A stretch of 64,000 nucleotides of DNA, taken from Cannabis sativa (lineage: Eukaryota; Streptophyta; Magnoliopsida; Rosales; Cannabaceae). The stretch lies in contig NC_083606.1 in NCBI RefSeq assembly GCF_029168945.1, positions 12,798,041 through 12,862,040 on the forward strand, given 5' to 3'. The notes below the pieces were generated by a model. It worked only from the letters and a program-made list of their open reading frames with translations. It made no database searches and had not been told where the DNA came from. This document shows, in pieces, positions 27,940-40,011 of this stretch (positions are counted from its first letter, which is position 1; every line of letters starts with the position of its first letter). The translations under genes and the position numbers were made by a program.

Positions 27940-29833
27940 TGTTGGAAATTATTTTACCAGGATCTTAGATCTACTCACAAGTATGTTGATTAACACCCTA
28001 AATATGAACTTTCTAAAACGATGAAATAAACACATATAGAGTTTAGGAAACCTTACATTGGGTGCAGCGGAATTAAATGACTCCTTCCGTTCAGATCTCT
28101 AACCCTTGTATCCTTTTTGTCGCAGAGTATTATCAAGATCTGAACCTGGATCTCTTTCTCTGAATCTTTGATGCTGAAACTCCTTTTGCTGAAAATCTTT
28201 CTTCACGATCTTCCTCACTATGATTGAGGTATTGCTTGCTGTGTGTGGGCACTACTCTAATCACTAAGGGGTTTCGAAATTGTAAGGAAGAAGAGAGAGA
28301 GAGAGTGGCGGCCAAAGGTAGAGAGAAAGACTCAGGTTTTTCTGAATGAAAAGTGTAGAAAATTTAAGTGTTAATTTCCTGAAGCCTTCACTATCTATTT
28401 ATAGCATTCCACTAGGGTTAGGTTTGAATTATTTGGCATTAAAATAATGAAAATATCAGAGGGAAAACCCTACAAAAGTGGCCGGCCCTATACAAGTGGA
28501 TTTGGGCCTCACTTTTTGCAATTTTGCAGTTTTATCTTTTCTGCATCTGATTTTCTCAAAAATGTCAATTTTCTAATTCAACCATTTAAATGCCAATTCT
28601 AACTATTTAATAACTATAAATAATTATTAAATAATATTTTCATTTATCATATTTATTAATTGAACCATACAAAGTATCATAATTAACCAATATGCCCCTA
28701 AAACTCTTTCTTTACAATTTCGTCCTTACTTAGTGAAAAATTTACAAATAGACATAGTCTAATTTGAGAATTATAATTGATTAATCAAAACCAATTATAT
28801 GAGTCTTACAAGCAATATTATCTCAACTAGTGCGGGGACCATGGGTCTATATAACCGAGCTTCCAATAAGCAGATCGAGAATTTATAACCTAAATTCACT
28901 GACTTATTAATTCTTTGTTGAATCCACGCATAGAACTTAGAATTGCACTCTCAGTATATAGAATGCTCTATATGTTCCACCATATAGACACATCATTAGT
29001 TATCCATTGTTATAATCCTAATTTGATCAATGATCCTCTATATGAATGATCTACACTGTAAAGGGATTAGATTACCGTTACACCCTACAATGTATTTAAT
29101 CCTTAAAACACTTAACCTCGTATAAATGATATTTCAACTTATGTGAATTGAGATCTCCACCATTTATTTTCGTTTGGTCAAGCTCGAAGGAGATCATCCT
29201 TTACTTACTATTCGTCAGATAGAAGTTATAGATTCCATGTTTATGATAGCGCTCCCACTCAATTGCACTACCGTGTTCCCAAAATGTACGTATCACCCTG
29301 ACCCAAAAGTAGGCTTAACTAACAAATCAAAGAACACGAATAGCCTTTTGAGATTGAGCCTAATCATAACAGGATTAAGATCATTTGATCTAGGATCAAC
29401 TAGGCGATATTGACTTGAATAGATATTACGGTAAGTTTAATAAATCTAAGTCAAAGTTCAATATCGGTCCCTTCCGATGCATACTCCATGCATCCAACCT
29501 GAGCTTTACTTTAACCAATGCTCTGGAAAGAACATAGCATTTCTCCAAATGCAAGTAAACTCTTGTTGTAGATTATCATATCAGTAAAACCCTGTGTCTG
29601 ATAAATCTAGGAAACTTTATTCACATAGTCATGTTTACTTTCCAATGTGTTGACGACACAATAAACAGGATCAAGTATGTGAAAAGGGTTTCAGATGAAT
29701 TCATACATTATGTACATATAATCATGAAATAAATCATGTGAACCATGCAACATTAAATGTTATTTCTGATCTATATTAATAAGTAAATCTGATTATATTG
29801 AAATGAGTTTTATTTAGGGCATAAAACCCAACA
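27940..29833 (-). repeat. LTR1 of the copia-type structure (1894 bp)
   Basis: Starts tgttggaaattattttacca and ends cataaaacccaaca on plus. It is the 3' LTR of the long internal region. Nearly identical to LTR2 except that LTR2 lacks about 210 bases; by eye there are some 20-25 substitutions. No host gene inside: the 60-codon frame at 28133-28315 recurs in LTR2 and is only LTR sequence. Confidence 0.92.
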
Positions 29834-32800
29834 AACTCCCACTTGCACTAATATAAAACAAAAAAGTGCATTTCAAATAATCTCAACACCTTGATATTCA
29901 AATCAAGTGTAGTAGTAGTAAACTCCTCGTAATAGGATCTGAAAAGTTGAATTAAACACAACCTTTCCTCCACTATTACTCTTCCTTAATCACAAAATCA
30001 TTGATAATGTAAAATTCCTCTCTATATGTCTACTCTCTTGGGATACTGGATTCTATACCTTTGGCAACTACTTCTTGGTTATTCAGGAAGTAACACTAGT
30101 AGTTTAGGCAATTTGGAATGGTGGCAAAAATGTATAGAACTTTTCTTAGACTGAATAAGTACCTTTCCTGCAGCTTTAACATTCAGCCTCTCTCTGGTAG
30201 ACCTAGAGACTTCAGATAGGTTTTTACACTTCTCCAAAATCACTATTCCACCCCCAGAGTAATCACCATCTTATCAGAAAGATTTTCTAGCACAAAGGCA
30301 AATTTCGAAATCTGATGTGGTGTAGTCTAAGTCTAAGAGTTTTAAACACACCCTTATAGACTAACATATAGTTCCTCTTCTTAATCTTAAGATTTACTTG
30401 ATTGTCTTCCAATGTTCCTCTCCTGGATTAATCTGATACCTACTCATTACTCCCACTCAACAGCAGGTGTCTGGTCTAAGGCATACAAAAGCATATCTAA
30501 GACCTCTCACTGTTGATTTAAGAAATTCTTTCATGGCTTTATCTTTTCTGGAATAGTTGAGACTTTTCCTTAGATAAATAAAATCTATACCTAGAAGTCG
30601 AGAAGCTTCTATAGATTGCCATTAGAAAGAAAATGCTTCAGCATCTTACTAAAGTAAGTTGCTTGCATTAGAGTAAGTAATTACCAGGTATACCACAAGC
30701 CATAGGTTTAGATAAACTCAAACCTATAATACTAGGAACAGGAAGTTTTGTTAAGTTTATGGAATAGACTTATAAACGAAAATTTCCTTTTATGTCCTTG
30801 TAATAGAAAACTTTAAGTTATTCCATGTGAATGGCTTAAACCATAGTTCTATTGGCTTTTCTTCTTAGTTTCTTATCTTGACAATCCATTACTTGTTTAA
30901 AATCACAATGGATTTTAATCACTAGTGTCTTCCAAATCATAAGAAGGTGAGTTCCTAGAAACTCTCCCACTACAACAAGGTACCGTGAATTATGTCTAAG
31001 AAAACTAAATGGTATTAACCTCTTTAGTTGTGACAAGACAACAGAGGCAGTGGGATCATCATATGTCATATAAGATGATAGAACACTTTTAGAATCAAGA
31101 AAAAATTATCTCCTTTATTTGCTACTTTATTTTCAGACTTAGTCATTATCTTAGAAAAGTAGTATTTGTTTGAACAAACACTTTCTTATCTATTGACTAT
31201 AGGATGGTCCACCTTTAATCACTTAGAATAGCTAACAAACCATGGTTAACAATTCTAGCTTTTCTTAAGATTTTGATTAGGTCATCCATGAATCTAGTAA
31301 TGATTTACATTAAGTATACAACCATTGCATCATTCTGAAATTGTATTACCATAGAAGGATTTAGGCAACGACCAGTAACTAATCATCAATATGCAAATCG
31401 AAATTTCTGGGGAGGTAAGTTTGGATATAATTCAAAAATCAATTTAATAATCTTTGAACTGCATATCTACTAACTATTTCTCCACCCCTATCAGTTCGCA
31501 AGATCTTTAACCACTTACCTTAATGGTTTTCCACCATTGCTAGAAATTTATGAAATTTTTCAAACATTTCAAATTTCTTTGCATAAGGTATAATCTAGAG
31601 TTATCGTTTTAAGAATACAACGAAAAACTCATATCCACCCCTGAATGTACATCCATCTACGAATGAGATGAACTAGTTTCAGTGGATATAGGCATATTAA
31701 CTCTTTACAGAGATTGATCTTGTCAAATCCACTATGAACAAGATACAAATGCCATAGATTAATGAAAAAATGTGGTTGAGTCTTTTGATGACTTAGGTAT
31801 AGTTACATCAAAGAGTTCTTAGAATAGTGCAAGTGGATCCTGGTCACAGAATACCAAACTCATATTCCATACAGTTTGAATCCATTAATAGAAGATGGAT
31901 ATTAAACACTTGGAAAGTGTAACTGTATTGCTTCCTGGAAATAGAAATATAAGAAAATTTCTGTTTGGATTCTAAAATTAAAGTCAAAGACTTAAATTCA
32001 ACCAAATATAATGAGTAATTCTTTCTTGGACCTATTAATATAACTATAAGTCTGATTTGCCCATACAAGTAGGAGATTTCTAAGATTGAGGATTTATATC
32101 AATTGGAAATAGAATTTCAGGATTATAATCATATGCGTCATTTAATTTCTTAAGAGAAAATATAGAATGACATGAAATGATTTATAGACCATTCATCCAA
32201 TGATATGTTATTGAGCTAATTCGAAATGAATAAGCTAAGAGGAATTAGGATAATTTCGTTGTTTAAATAAGAATCCAACGATGCTTCGATTAGCGAAAGT
32301 CAAAGTAATCTTATTTATATAATCTTCTTGTTTCATATCATAAAAATACTAGTCTAAGGTGTCATCAATTGATGAACAACTAGATGTCGCATATACAATA
32401 TTTATCTTTCGAGATCTAACACTATTATGTATGTCTAATGGTGAAAATCCATTAGGGATTTATCTCATTAGAAAAACAAACATGTTAGACCAACAATGAA
32501 GATTCGAAATTAAACTACAATTTAATAACAGAAAATAACATGGTTCAATATAAATTCATACACAATTCAGAAATTATTAAACATATAGCAAGTAGGAATG
32601 AAAAGTGAAAATACTAAAACATACAATCCTAAATAATTTCCAAGGTTTCCAACAAACTGATACAGTGTCTCGGTAGGCGAGAGTCAAAGTATCATTCATT
32701 GAATAGAGTTGTCAACTCATCTAAAATAGAAACCATTCTAGCAACCTTTTATTCGATCAAAATAAGAATCCAACGTTGTCCCGGTAGGCGTGAGTTAAGG

Positions 32801-34318
32801 TTATTCTCATTTTATGAGCTTCCACCATTGTTTCATGTTTTATAAGTTTATCTCTAAGTAGTCACCGTAGGGGAGAGTCTAATAGAGACGAAAACTTACA
32901 AAACACTTATCAAATGAGATCTTACGGTGTTAAATGCGTTCAACGAATAACCATCCATAGGGGGACGAAGTCTAGCGTCTCGAGGTTATATTGAAAACAT
33001 TTAACTATTGTAAGACCAACAATGGAGATCGAATATCTTAATAATAATAAAGCTCATTATTTAAAGAGAGTTGTATTTTCATTGATACTTATTTTAATCT
33101 ATTTATTTTAAATATATATTTATTTAATTAAAATTTTCAATTTAGAATGAAAAATTCTAAATATTAATTTTAATTTAATATTTATAAATTTTACTTAGAT
33201 GGATATGAAAATAACATGAATTTCTTCCATCTTTGATAATTTCCAATAAATATTTAGAAAATATTCAATTTAAGTTGTTACAAAATTAATTTAAATTAAT
33301 TTACAACTCAAATTTAATTTTCTATAAATATATATTGCATTTCAAAAAGTTAAAGTATTTAAGAATACAATTTTCGAAAAAACATGTTAAAATAAAAATA
33401 AATCCTGGAAAAATTATTTTAATTTAATGTTGGCCCAAAATTAATTAATAAAATTAATTTACAACAAAAAATATAATTTTCCTATTTAACTAAATATATA
33501 TAAGAAAAATTTCAAATATTTAAGTATGATGATGAAAATCAACTTAAATATTAATTTTCTATTTAATTAAATACACTAGAAAAATACTTCAAGCAAAAAT
33601 ATCACCTATCTAGATTTTCTTTTGACTAATTAATTAAAATTTCTAATAAAATATATTTTACTTCATTTATTTTAATTAATCATTAAATGAAAAAATCATT
33701 GATTTAAGTTGGTCCAAAATTAAAATAAATAATTTACAACTTTAATCTATTTTTCAAATAAAATTCGAAATTCCAGCATTTAAGAAATGCAATTTCGAAA
33801 TTTGATTAATAAAATAAAGAAAAAATATATTTTGAAAATTATTTAAATTTAGCTGAAAAAATAAATTTCATCTAAAAATAATTTTCTATTTAATTAAGTG
33901 TCATGAAAAAGAAATATTTAAGTATCATGATGAAAATCAACTTAGATATCTAATTTTCAAATTAATTAAATGTATTAAATTCAAGAAATAAATAATTAAG
34001 TGTAGAGAAGGCTTAATTATTAATCTCTAGTTTAATACTAGGAAAAATATACTTAAAATAAATTGTACCAAAATTAATTATATAAATAATTAATTTCACA
34101 ATGTATAATATTTTCCTATTTAATATTAGAAATAATAAGTAGTTTAGAAAATAACTATCTAGAAAATATCTTATTTGACTAAGTATCTTTTCCACAAAAT
34201 TTAAAAAAAATATCTAATTTAAGTTGTATTAGAAAAAAAAATCTAGAACTTAAATATTTTCAAATTTAAATTTAATTAAATATCAAAAATTAAGTTGTAA
34301 CCACTTAATTTGAAAATA

Positions 34319-34426
34319 TTCCATTTTAAGTTAATATTCGAAAAGATATTAACTCAAAAAATATCTAAAATGTTCCATTTTAAGTTAATATTCGAAAAGA
34401 TATTAACTTAAAAAAATATCTAAAGA
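34319..34426 (-). repeat. Tandem duplication of about 54 bp
   Basis: Two adjacent copies containing 'ttccattttaagttaatatt' followed by 'cgaaaagatattaact', differing at one or two bases. Lies within the AT-rich internal region of the copia-type element. Confidence 0.8.
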
Positions 34427-36331
34427 ATCTTAATAACCAATGCCTAAAATTCCTCAACTTAATTTTGGAATTTTAAATCCAAAAGATATTCAGATTTAAG
34501 TTGATTAGTTATAGATAACTAAATATCAACTTAAATAGGAATATTTAATGAAAAAAATTTAAATTAAGCTTCAGAAAGAATCTAGATGGTTATAATTCTA
34601 TATTTAATTAAATACAAGAAAATACACATAGTTTAGCTTAGAATAAAATTCTTTAAAATATGATTTTCTTAAATTAATTTCAAAATAAATGAAATTAATT
34701 ATGTTGCTAATCAATTTTATTAGGTTAAACTAGTTTAATTAACCTAGTACAGTTATTCAAATCAGGCAAATGGGCCTTCACAATTGGGGTGGTTCATGTG
34801 AGGGGGTGCTGGGTTCAGTATGTCGTACCCACTTCTATGGCTCCCAACTCTCACACAAGGCCCAAAAGAGAGGAATTTAACCTTAATAAGAACAACTGTT
34901 ATTAATTGAATAGGCCCAAAAACTAAATGGGCCTAAATAAATTCTATCAAAAACTATGATAATTTATTTAGCAACAACAACCTATATGGATCTATAATAA
35001 AATTAAACACATAGCCTCACACAGCCACACTTTGGATGGGTCCTATCATGTTGCTAGGTCATACACAGATGAAAGAAGATTGTAAATATACATGTTACAA
35101 ATTATTTACTTGACCAAGGGAGCCATGAGTTAAAATCAGATCATTGGATCTGTCAACAAGTTAACCATGACTATTTGCAATCAAGCAATAATAGGTTTTG
35201 AAAACTTACAAACAAGCTAAAACACATACTCATGCAACAAGGTTAGTTGGATAGTTGGATGTAGGATTTATTTAATTTTAAATAAATAATTTCGAAAAAA
35301 ATAATTAATTTAAATAAAAAAAATATTTTCGAAAAATTTAAAAAATTTTAAAAAAAATTCGAAATATTTTAAAAAAATTTAAAATTAAACCTACAATTTT
35401 GAAAAATTAGGTTTCAACCAACCTAAATATCATTTCAAAATTTGCTAACTACTTTTAAAAATTAAATATTATTTTATAAATAAAAATTAAAAATAAAAAA
35501 TTAAAAAAGATAAATGAATATCTTTTTCAGATTTTAAATTTAATTTAAATAGATAAAATAACAAAATTTAAAAGTTAGCAAAATATCTTACATCTATTTA
35601 AAATTACATGATTATAGTTATCTTATTTTAAATTTAAATAAGGTCAAACTATTTAAAAAAAATTAATTTAAAAAATTTAATATCTGACCTTAAATTTAAA
35701 AAAAAAAAGATAAGATATAATCAAATTTAAAAATAAGATAGATAATTAAGCAAAAAGATAGATATTTACTATTTTTTAAATTCAAATTACACTAATATCA
35801 TGAATTAAATTTAAAAAATATTAATTAATTTAATTATGATAATTAGAATTGAATTAGGAATAGTAAATGTATAAATACAGAACTACACAAAAAATCGGAA
35901 GTTAATGCCATGAAAAAGCATGAAAAATCGAAGAAAAACGAAAAAAATGCGAGCTGTACAAACAGTATGCCAAGCCTACTGTCCATGGGCGCGCAAGGGG
36001 CTGCATGGGCGAGGGGTGTGGGCGCAGGAGGCTGCATGCAGCCTGTTCCGCGCGCGTGTCCCTGTTGCTCAACCCCGATTTTTTTAAAACTTCAAAAAAT
36101 CATAACTAATTCAAATTAAATCGAAATTGAGTTCTGTAAAAAAGTAACTTGCTTAATTTTTTCCATACTATCCAATAAAAATAATTCCAGAAATAGATAT
36201 TCAATTATTTTTCACGAAAATTTACAAACATCAATCAATCATCAAATAACACTAAATACAACACGATACCATCCAAAACATCAAACAATCGTTTTAAAGT
36301 CCAAATTTCTTGTAAGAAAATAAATTACCAT

Positions 36332-36344
36332 GGCTCTGAGGCCA
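36332..36344 (-). other. Primer binding site of the copia-type element
   Basis: Minus strand reads tggcctcagagcc just inside the end of LTR2. It matches the tRNA-iMet primer site tggtatcagagcc at 11 of 13 bases. This marks LTR2 as the 5' LTR of the long internal region. Confidence 0.7.
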
Positions 36345-36346
36345 GT

Positions 36347-38027
36347 TGTTGGAAATTATTTTACCAGGATCTTAGATCTACTCACAAGTATGTTGATTAA
36401 CACCCTAAATATGAACTTTCTAAAACGATGAAATAAACACATATAGAGTTTAGGAAACCTTACATTGGGTGCAGCGGAATTAAATGACTTCTTCCGTTCA
36501 GATCTCTAACCCTTGTATCCTTTTTGTCGCAGAGTATTATCAAGATCTGAACCTGGATCTCTTTCTCTGAATCTTTGATGCTGAAACTCCTTCTGCTGAA
36601 AATCTTTCTTCACGATCTTCCTCACTATGATTGAGGTATTGCTTGCTGTGTGTGGGCACTACTCTAATCACTAAGGGGTTTCGAAATTCTAAGGAAGAAG
36701 AGAGAGAGAGAGTGGCGGCCAAAGGTAGAGAGAGAGACTCAGGTTTTTCTGATGAAAAGTGTAGAAAATTTAAGTGTTAATTTCCTAAAGCCTTCACTAT
36801 CTATTTATAGCATTCCACTAGGGTTAGGTTTGAATTATTTGGCATTAAAATAATGAAAATATCAGAGGGAAAACCCTACAAAAGTGGCCGGCCCTATACA
36901 AGTGGATTTGGGCCTCACTTTTTGCAATTTTGCAGTTTTATCTTTTCTGCATCTGATTTTCTCAAAAATGCCAATTTTCTAATTCAACCATTTAAATGCC
37001 AATTCTAACTATCTAATAACTATAAATAATTATTAAATAATATTGTCATTTATCCTATTTATTAATTGAACCATACAAAGTATCATAATTAACAAATATG
37101 CCCCTAAAACTCTTTCTTTACAATTTCGCCCTTACTTAGTGAAAAATTTACAAATAGACATAGTCTAATTTGAGAATTATAATTGATTAATCAAAACCAA
37201 TTATATGAGTCTTACAAGCAATATTATCTCAACTAGTGCGGGGACCATGGGTCTATATAACCGAGCTTCCAATAAGCAGATCAAGAATTTATAACCTAAA
37301 TTCACTGACTTATTAATTCTTCGTTGAATCCACGCATAGAACTTAGAATTGCACTCTCAGTATATAGAATGCTCTATATGTTCCACCATATAGACACATC
37401 ATTAGTTATCCATTGTTATAATCCTAATTTGATCAATGATCCTCTATATGAATGATCTACACTGTAAATGGATTAGATTACCGTTACACCCTACAATGTA
37501 TTTAATCCTTAAAACACTTAACCCCGTATAAATGATATTTCAACTTACGTGAAATGAGATCTCCACCATTTATTTTCGTTTGGTCAAGCTCGAAGGAGAT
37601 CATCCTTTACTTACTATTCGCTAGATAGAAGCTATAGATTCCATGTTTATGATAGCGCTCCCACTCAATTGCACTACCGTGTTCCCAAAATGTACGTATC
37701 ACCCTGACCCAAAAGTAGGCTTAACTAACAAATCAAAGAACACGAATAGCCTTTTGAGATTGAGCCTAATCATATCAGTAAAACCCTGTGTCTGATAAAT
37801 CTAGGAAACTTTATTCACATAGTCATGTTTACTTTCCAATGTGTTGACGACACAATAAACAGGATCAAGTATGTGAAAAGGGTTTCAGATGAATTCATAC
37901 ATTATGTACATATAATCATGAAATAAATCATGTGAACCATGCAACATTAAATGTTATTTCTGATCTATATTAATAAGTAAATCTGATTATATTAAAATGA
38001 GTTTTATTTAGGGCATAAAACCCAACA
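36347..38027 (-). repeat. LTR2 of the copia-type structure (1681 bp, internal deletion)
   Basis: Same ends as LTR1. After 'gagcctaatcat' it jumps straight to 'atcagtaaaaccctg', missing about 210 bases present in LTR1 (29370-29580). The six bases atcata occur at both deletion ends in LTR1, so loss probably involved microhomology. It serves both as 5' LTR of the body to its left and as 3' LTR of the truncated body to its right. Confidence 0.9.
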
Positions 38028-39384
38028 AACTCCCACTTGCACTAATATAAAACAAAAAAGTGCATTTCAAATAATCTCAACACCTTGATATACAAATCAA
38101 GTGTAGTAGTAGTAAACTCCTCGTAATAGGATCTGAAAAGTTGAATTAAACACAACCTTTCCTCCACTATTACTCTTCTTTAATCACAAAATCATTGATA
38201 ATGTGAAATTCCTCTCTATATGTCTACTCTCTTGGGATACTGGATTCTATACCTTTGGCAATTACTTCTTGGTTATTCAGGAAGTAACACTAGTAGTTTA
38301 GGCAATTTGGAATGGTGCCAAAAATGTATAGAACTTTCCTTAGACTGAATAAGTACCTTTCCTGCAACTTTAACATTCAGTCTCTCTCTGGTAGACCTAG
38401 AGACTTCAGATTGGTTTTTACACTTCTCCAAAATCACTATTCCACCCCCAGAGTAATCACCATCTTATCAGAAAGATTTTCTAGTACAAAGGCAAATTTC
38501 GAAATCTGATGTGGTGTAGTCTAAGAGTTTTAAACACACCCTTATAGACTAACATATAGTTCCTCTTCTTAATCTTAAGATTTACTTGATTGTCTTCCAA
38601 TGTTCCTCTCTTGGATTAATCTGATACCTACTCATTACTCCCACTCAACAGCAGGTGTCTGGTCTAAGGCATACAAAAGCATATCTAAGATCTCTCACTG
38701 TTGATTTAAGAAATTCTTTCATGGCTTTATCTTTTCTGGAATAGTTGAGACTTTTCCTTAGATAAATAAAATCTATACCTAGAAGTCGAGAAGCTTCTAT
38801 AGATTGCCATTAGAAAGAAAATGCTTCAGTATCTTACTAAAGTAAGTTGCTTGCATTAGAGTAAGTAATTACCAGGTATACCACAAGCCATAGGTTTAGA
38901 TAAACTCAAACCTATAATACTAGGAACAGGAAGTTTTGTTAAGTTTATTGAATAGACTTATAAACGAAAATTTCCTTTTATATCCTTGTAATAGAAAACT
39001 TTAAGTTATTCCATGTGAATGGATTAAACCATGTTTCTATTGGCTTTTCTTCTTAGTTTTCTATCTTGACAATTCATTACTTGTTTAAACTCACAATGGA
39101 TTTTAATCACTAGTATCTTCCAAATCATAAGAAGGTGAGTTCCTAGAAACTCTCCCACTACGACAAGGTACCGTGAATTATGTCTAAGAAAACTAAATGG
39201 TATTAACCTCTTTAGTTGTGACAAGACAACAGAGGCAGTGAGATCATCATATGTCATATAAGATGATAGAATACTTTTGGAATCAAGAAAAAAATATCTC
39301 CTTTATTTGCTACTTTATTTTCAGACTTAGTCATTATCTTAGAAAAGTAGTATTTGTTTGAACAAACACTTTCTTATCTATTGA
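38028..39384 (-). repeat. Truncated second copy of the copia-type internal 3' part
   Basis: Aligns base for base with 29834-31196, with only a few substitutions and small indels. Identity stops abruptly after 'cttatctattga'; the left copy continues 'ctatagg' and this one 'tctattcc'. No ORF of note. It shows that a second element body once extended to the right. Confidence 0.9.
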
Positions 39385-39618
39385 TCTATTCCATATAATT
39401 TAATATAATAGCTTTTAGGGAGTATCGCTAACCAATCGCAACGCGACATGTCGAGAAGGTGCTAGGCACCAATAGTGCCTAATAACAATGCTCAATATAT
39501 ATATATAGAAAATTTCTATGGTACACACTCTACTATTGTCCTTATACTATAGGGACATCTATTTAACCATAGATATAGATGACTTTTGAAGGTATAAATT
39601 AGTTATCATGTAGTGTAA

Positions 39619-40008
39619 GAGCATCTCCAATGGTAATATTTTGGAGAATGCTTGATGAGGTAAAAAACTTATGTGGCAAAATATAGAGATACTATATCAT
39701 TGGAGATAAAAGAATGCTATTTTTGAAATTTGCATTGATGCCACACAATGGTATTGATGCTATGTCTTTTTTATACAATAAAAAATTAAAAGTGTAATAT
39801 ATATAATAGTTTAATAATGAAAAAAATTATATATATAATAATATGTGATATCATAATTATAGCATTTTTAAAAGGTGTTATACCATTGGAGTGTTTTTAA
39901 AAGTGAAGGTGCCAAAAATGATGTGGAAGAAAATAAAATAAAATATTATATTTTGAATGATGTAGAGATTTAGAGCATCTTAAAAGAATGCTACCATTGG
40001 AGATGCTC
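39619..40008. mobile_element. PIF/Harbinger-like (Tourist) MITE
   Basis: 390 bp with terminal inverted repeats gagcatctccaatggta and taccattggagatgctc. The trinucleotide taa lies on both sides (39616-39618, 40009-40011), the TSD expected of PIF/Harbinger elements. Internally it also has inverted 'accattgga' and 'catttttaaaa' type pieces. Non-coding. Confidence 0.8.
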
Positions 40009-40011
40009 TAA

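Larger units (their letters stand above)
29834..36346 (-). mobile_element. Internal region of the copia-type element, essentially non-coding
   Basis: 6.5 kb without a long frame on either strand. At the element's 3' end (30011-30056, minus strand) a broken translation reads about NPVSQESRHIERNF. This resembles the conserved HIERKYH stretch near the end of Ty1/copia pol, so a decayed pol end is likely. At 32270-32990 there are degenerate repeats of 'cggtaggcgagagtc'. The 33000-35850 part is extremely AT-rich, with a 54-bp tandem duplication at about 34319-34426. Near the primer site (35940-36070) a GC-rich island stands out. It resembles a LARD (large retrotransposon derivative), or a very decayed element. 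Confidence 0.6.
27940..39384 (-). mobile_element. Ty1/copia-type tandem structure: LTR1-internal-LTR2-truncated internal
   Basis: On the plus strand: LTR1 27940-29833, internal region 29834-36346, LTR2 36347-38027, then a second copy of the first 1.36 kb of internal sequence (38028-39384). LTR ends are TG...CA on the minus strand (TGTTGGGTTTTATGCCC ... TTTCCAACA). A purine-rich PPT (gtgcaagtgggag on minus) follows both LTRs on their plus-strand right side. A tRNA-Met-type primer site lies next to LTR2. The sequence left of LTR1 (aatcg) is not repeated after LTR2, so LTR2 is not a simple insertion end. The internal region has no ORF above about 80 codons. This is a partial tandem array of a degenerate or non-autonomous element. 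Confidence 0.85.

Noticed and set aside
28133..28315. 60-codon minus-strand frame starting MAATLSLSSSL (also 36540-36722)
   Set aside because: Present in both LTRs of the copia-type structure; resembles a transit peptide by chance composition but has no gene context.
30836..31069. 77-codon minus-strand frame, repeated at 39024-39257
   Set aside because: Lies in the decayed element interior; the duplicate exists only because the internal region is duplicated. No domain seen.
32270..32990. Possible CRISPR-like spaced repeats
   Set aside because: Repeats are degenerate, unevenly spaced and in a plant retroelement; no CRISPR array is present in the window.
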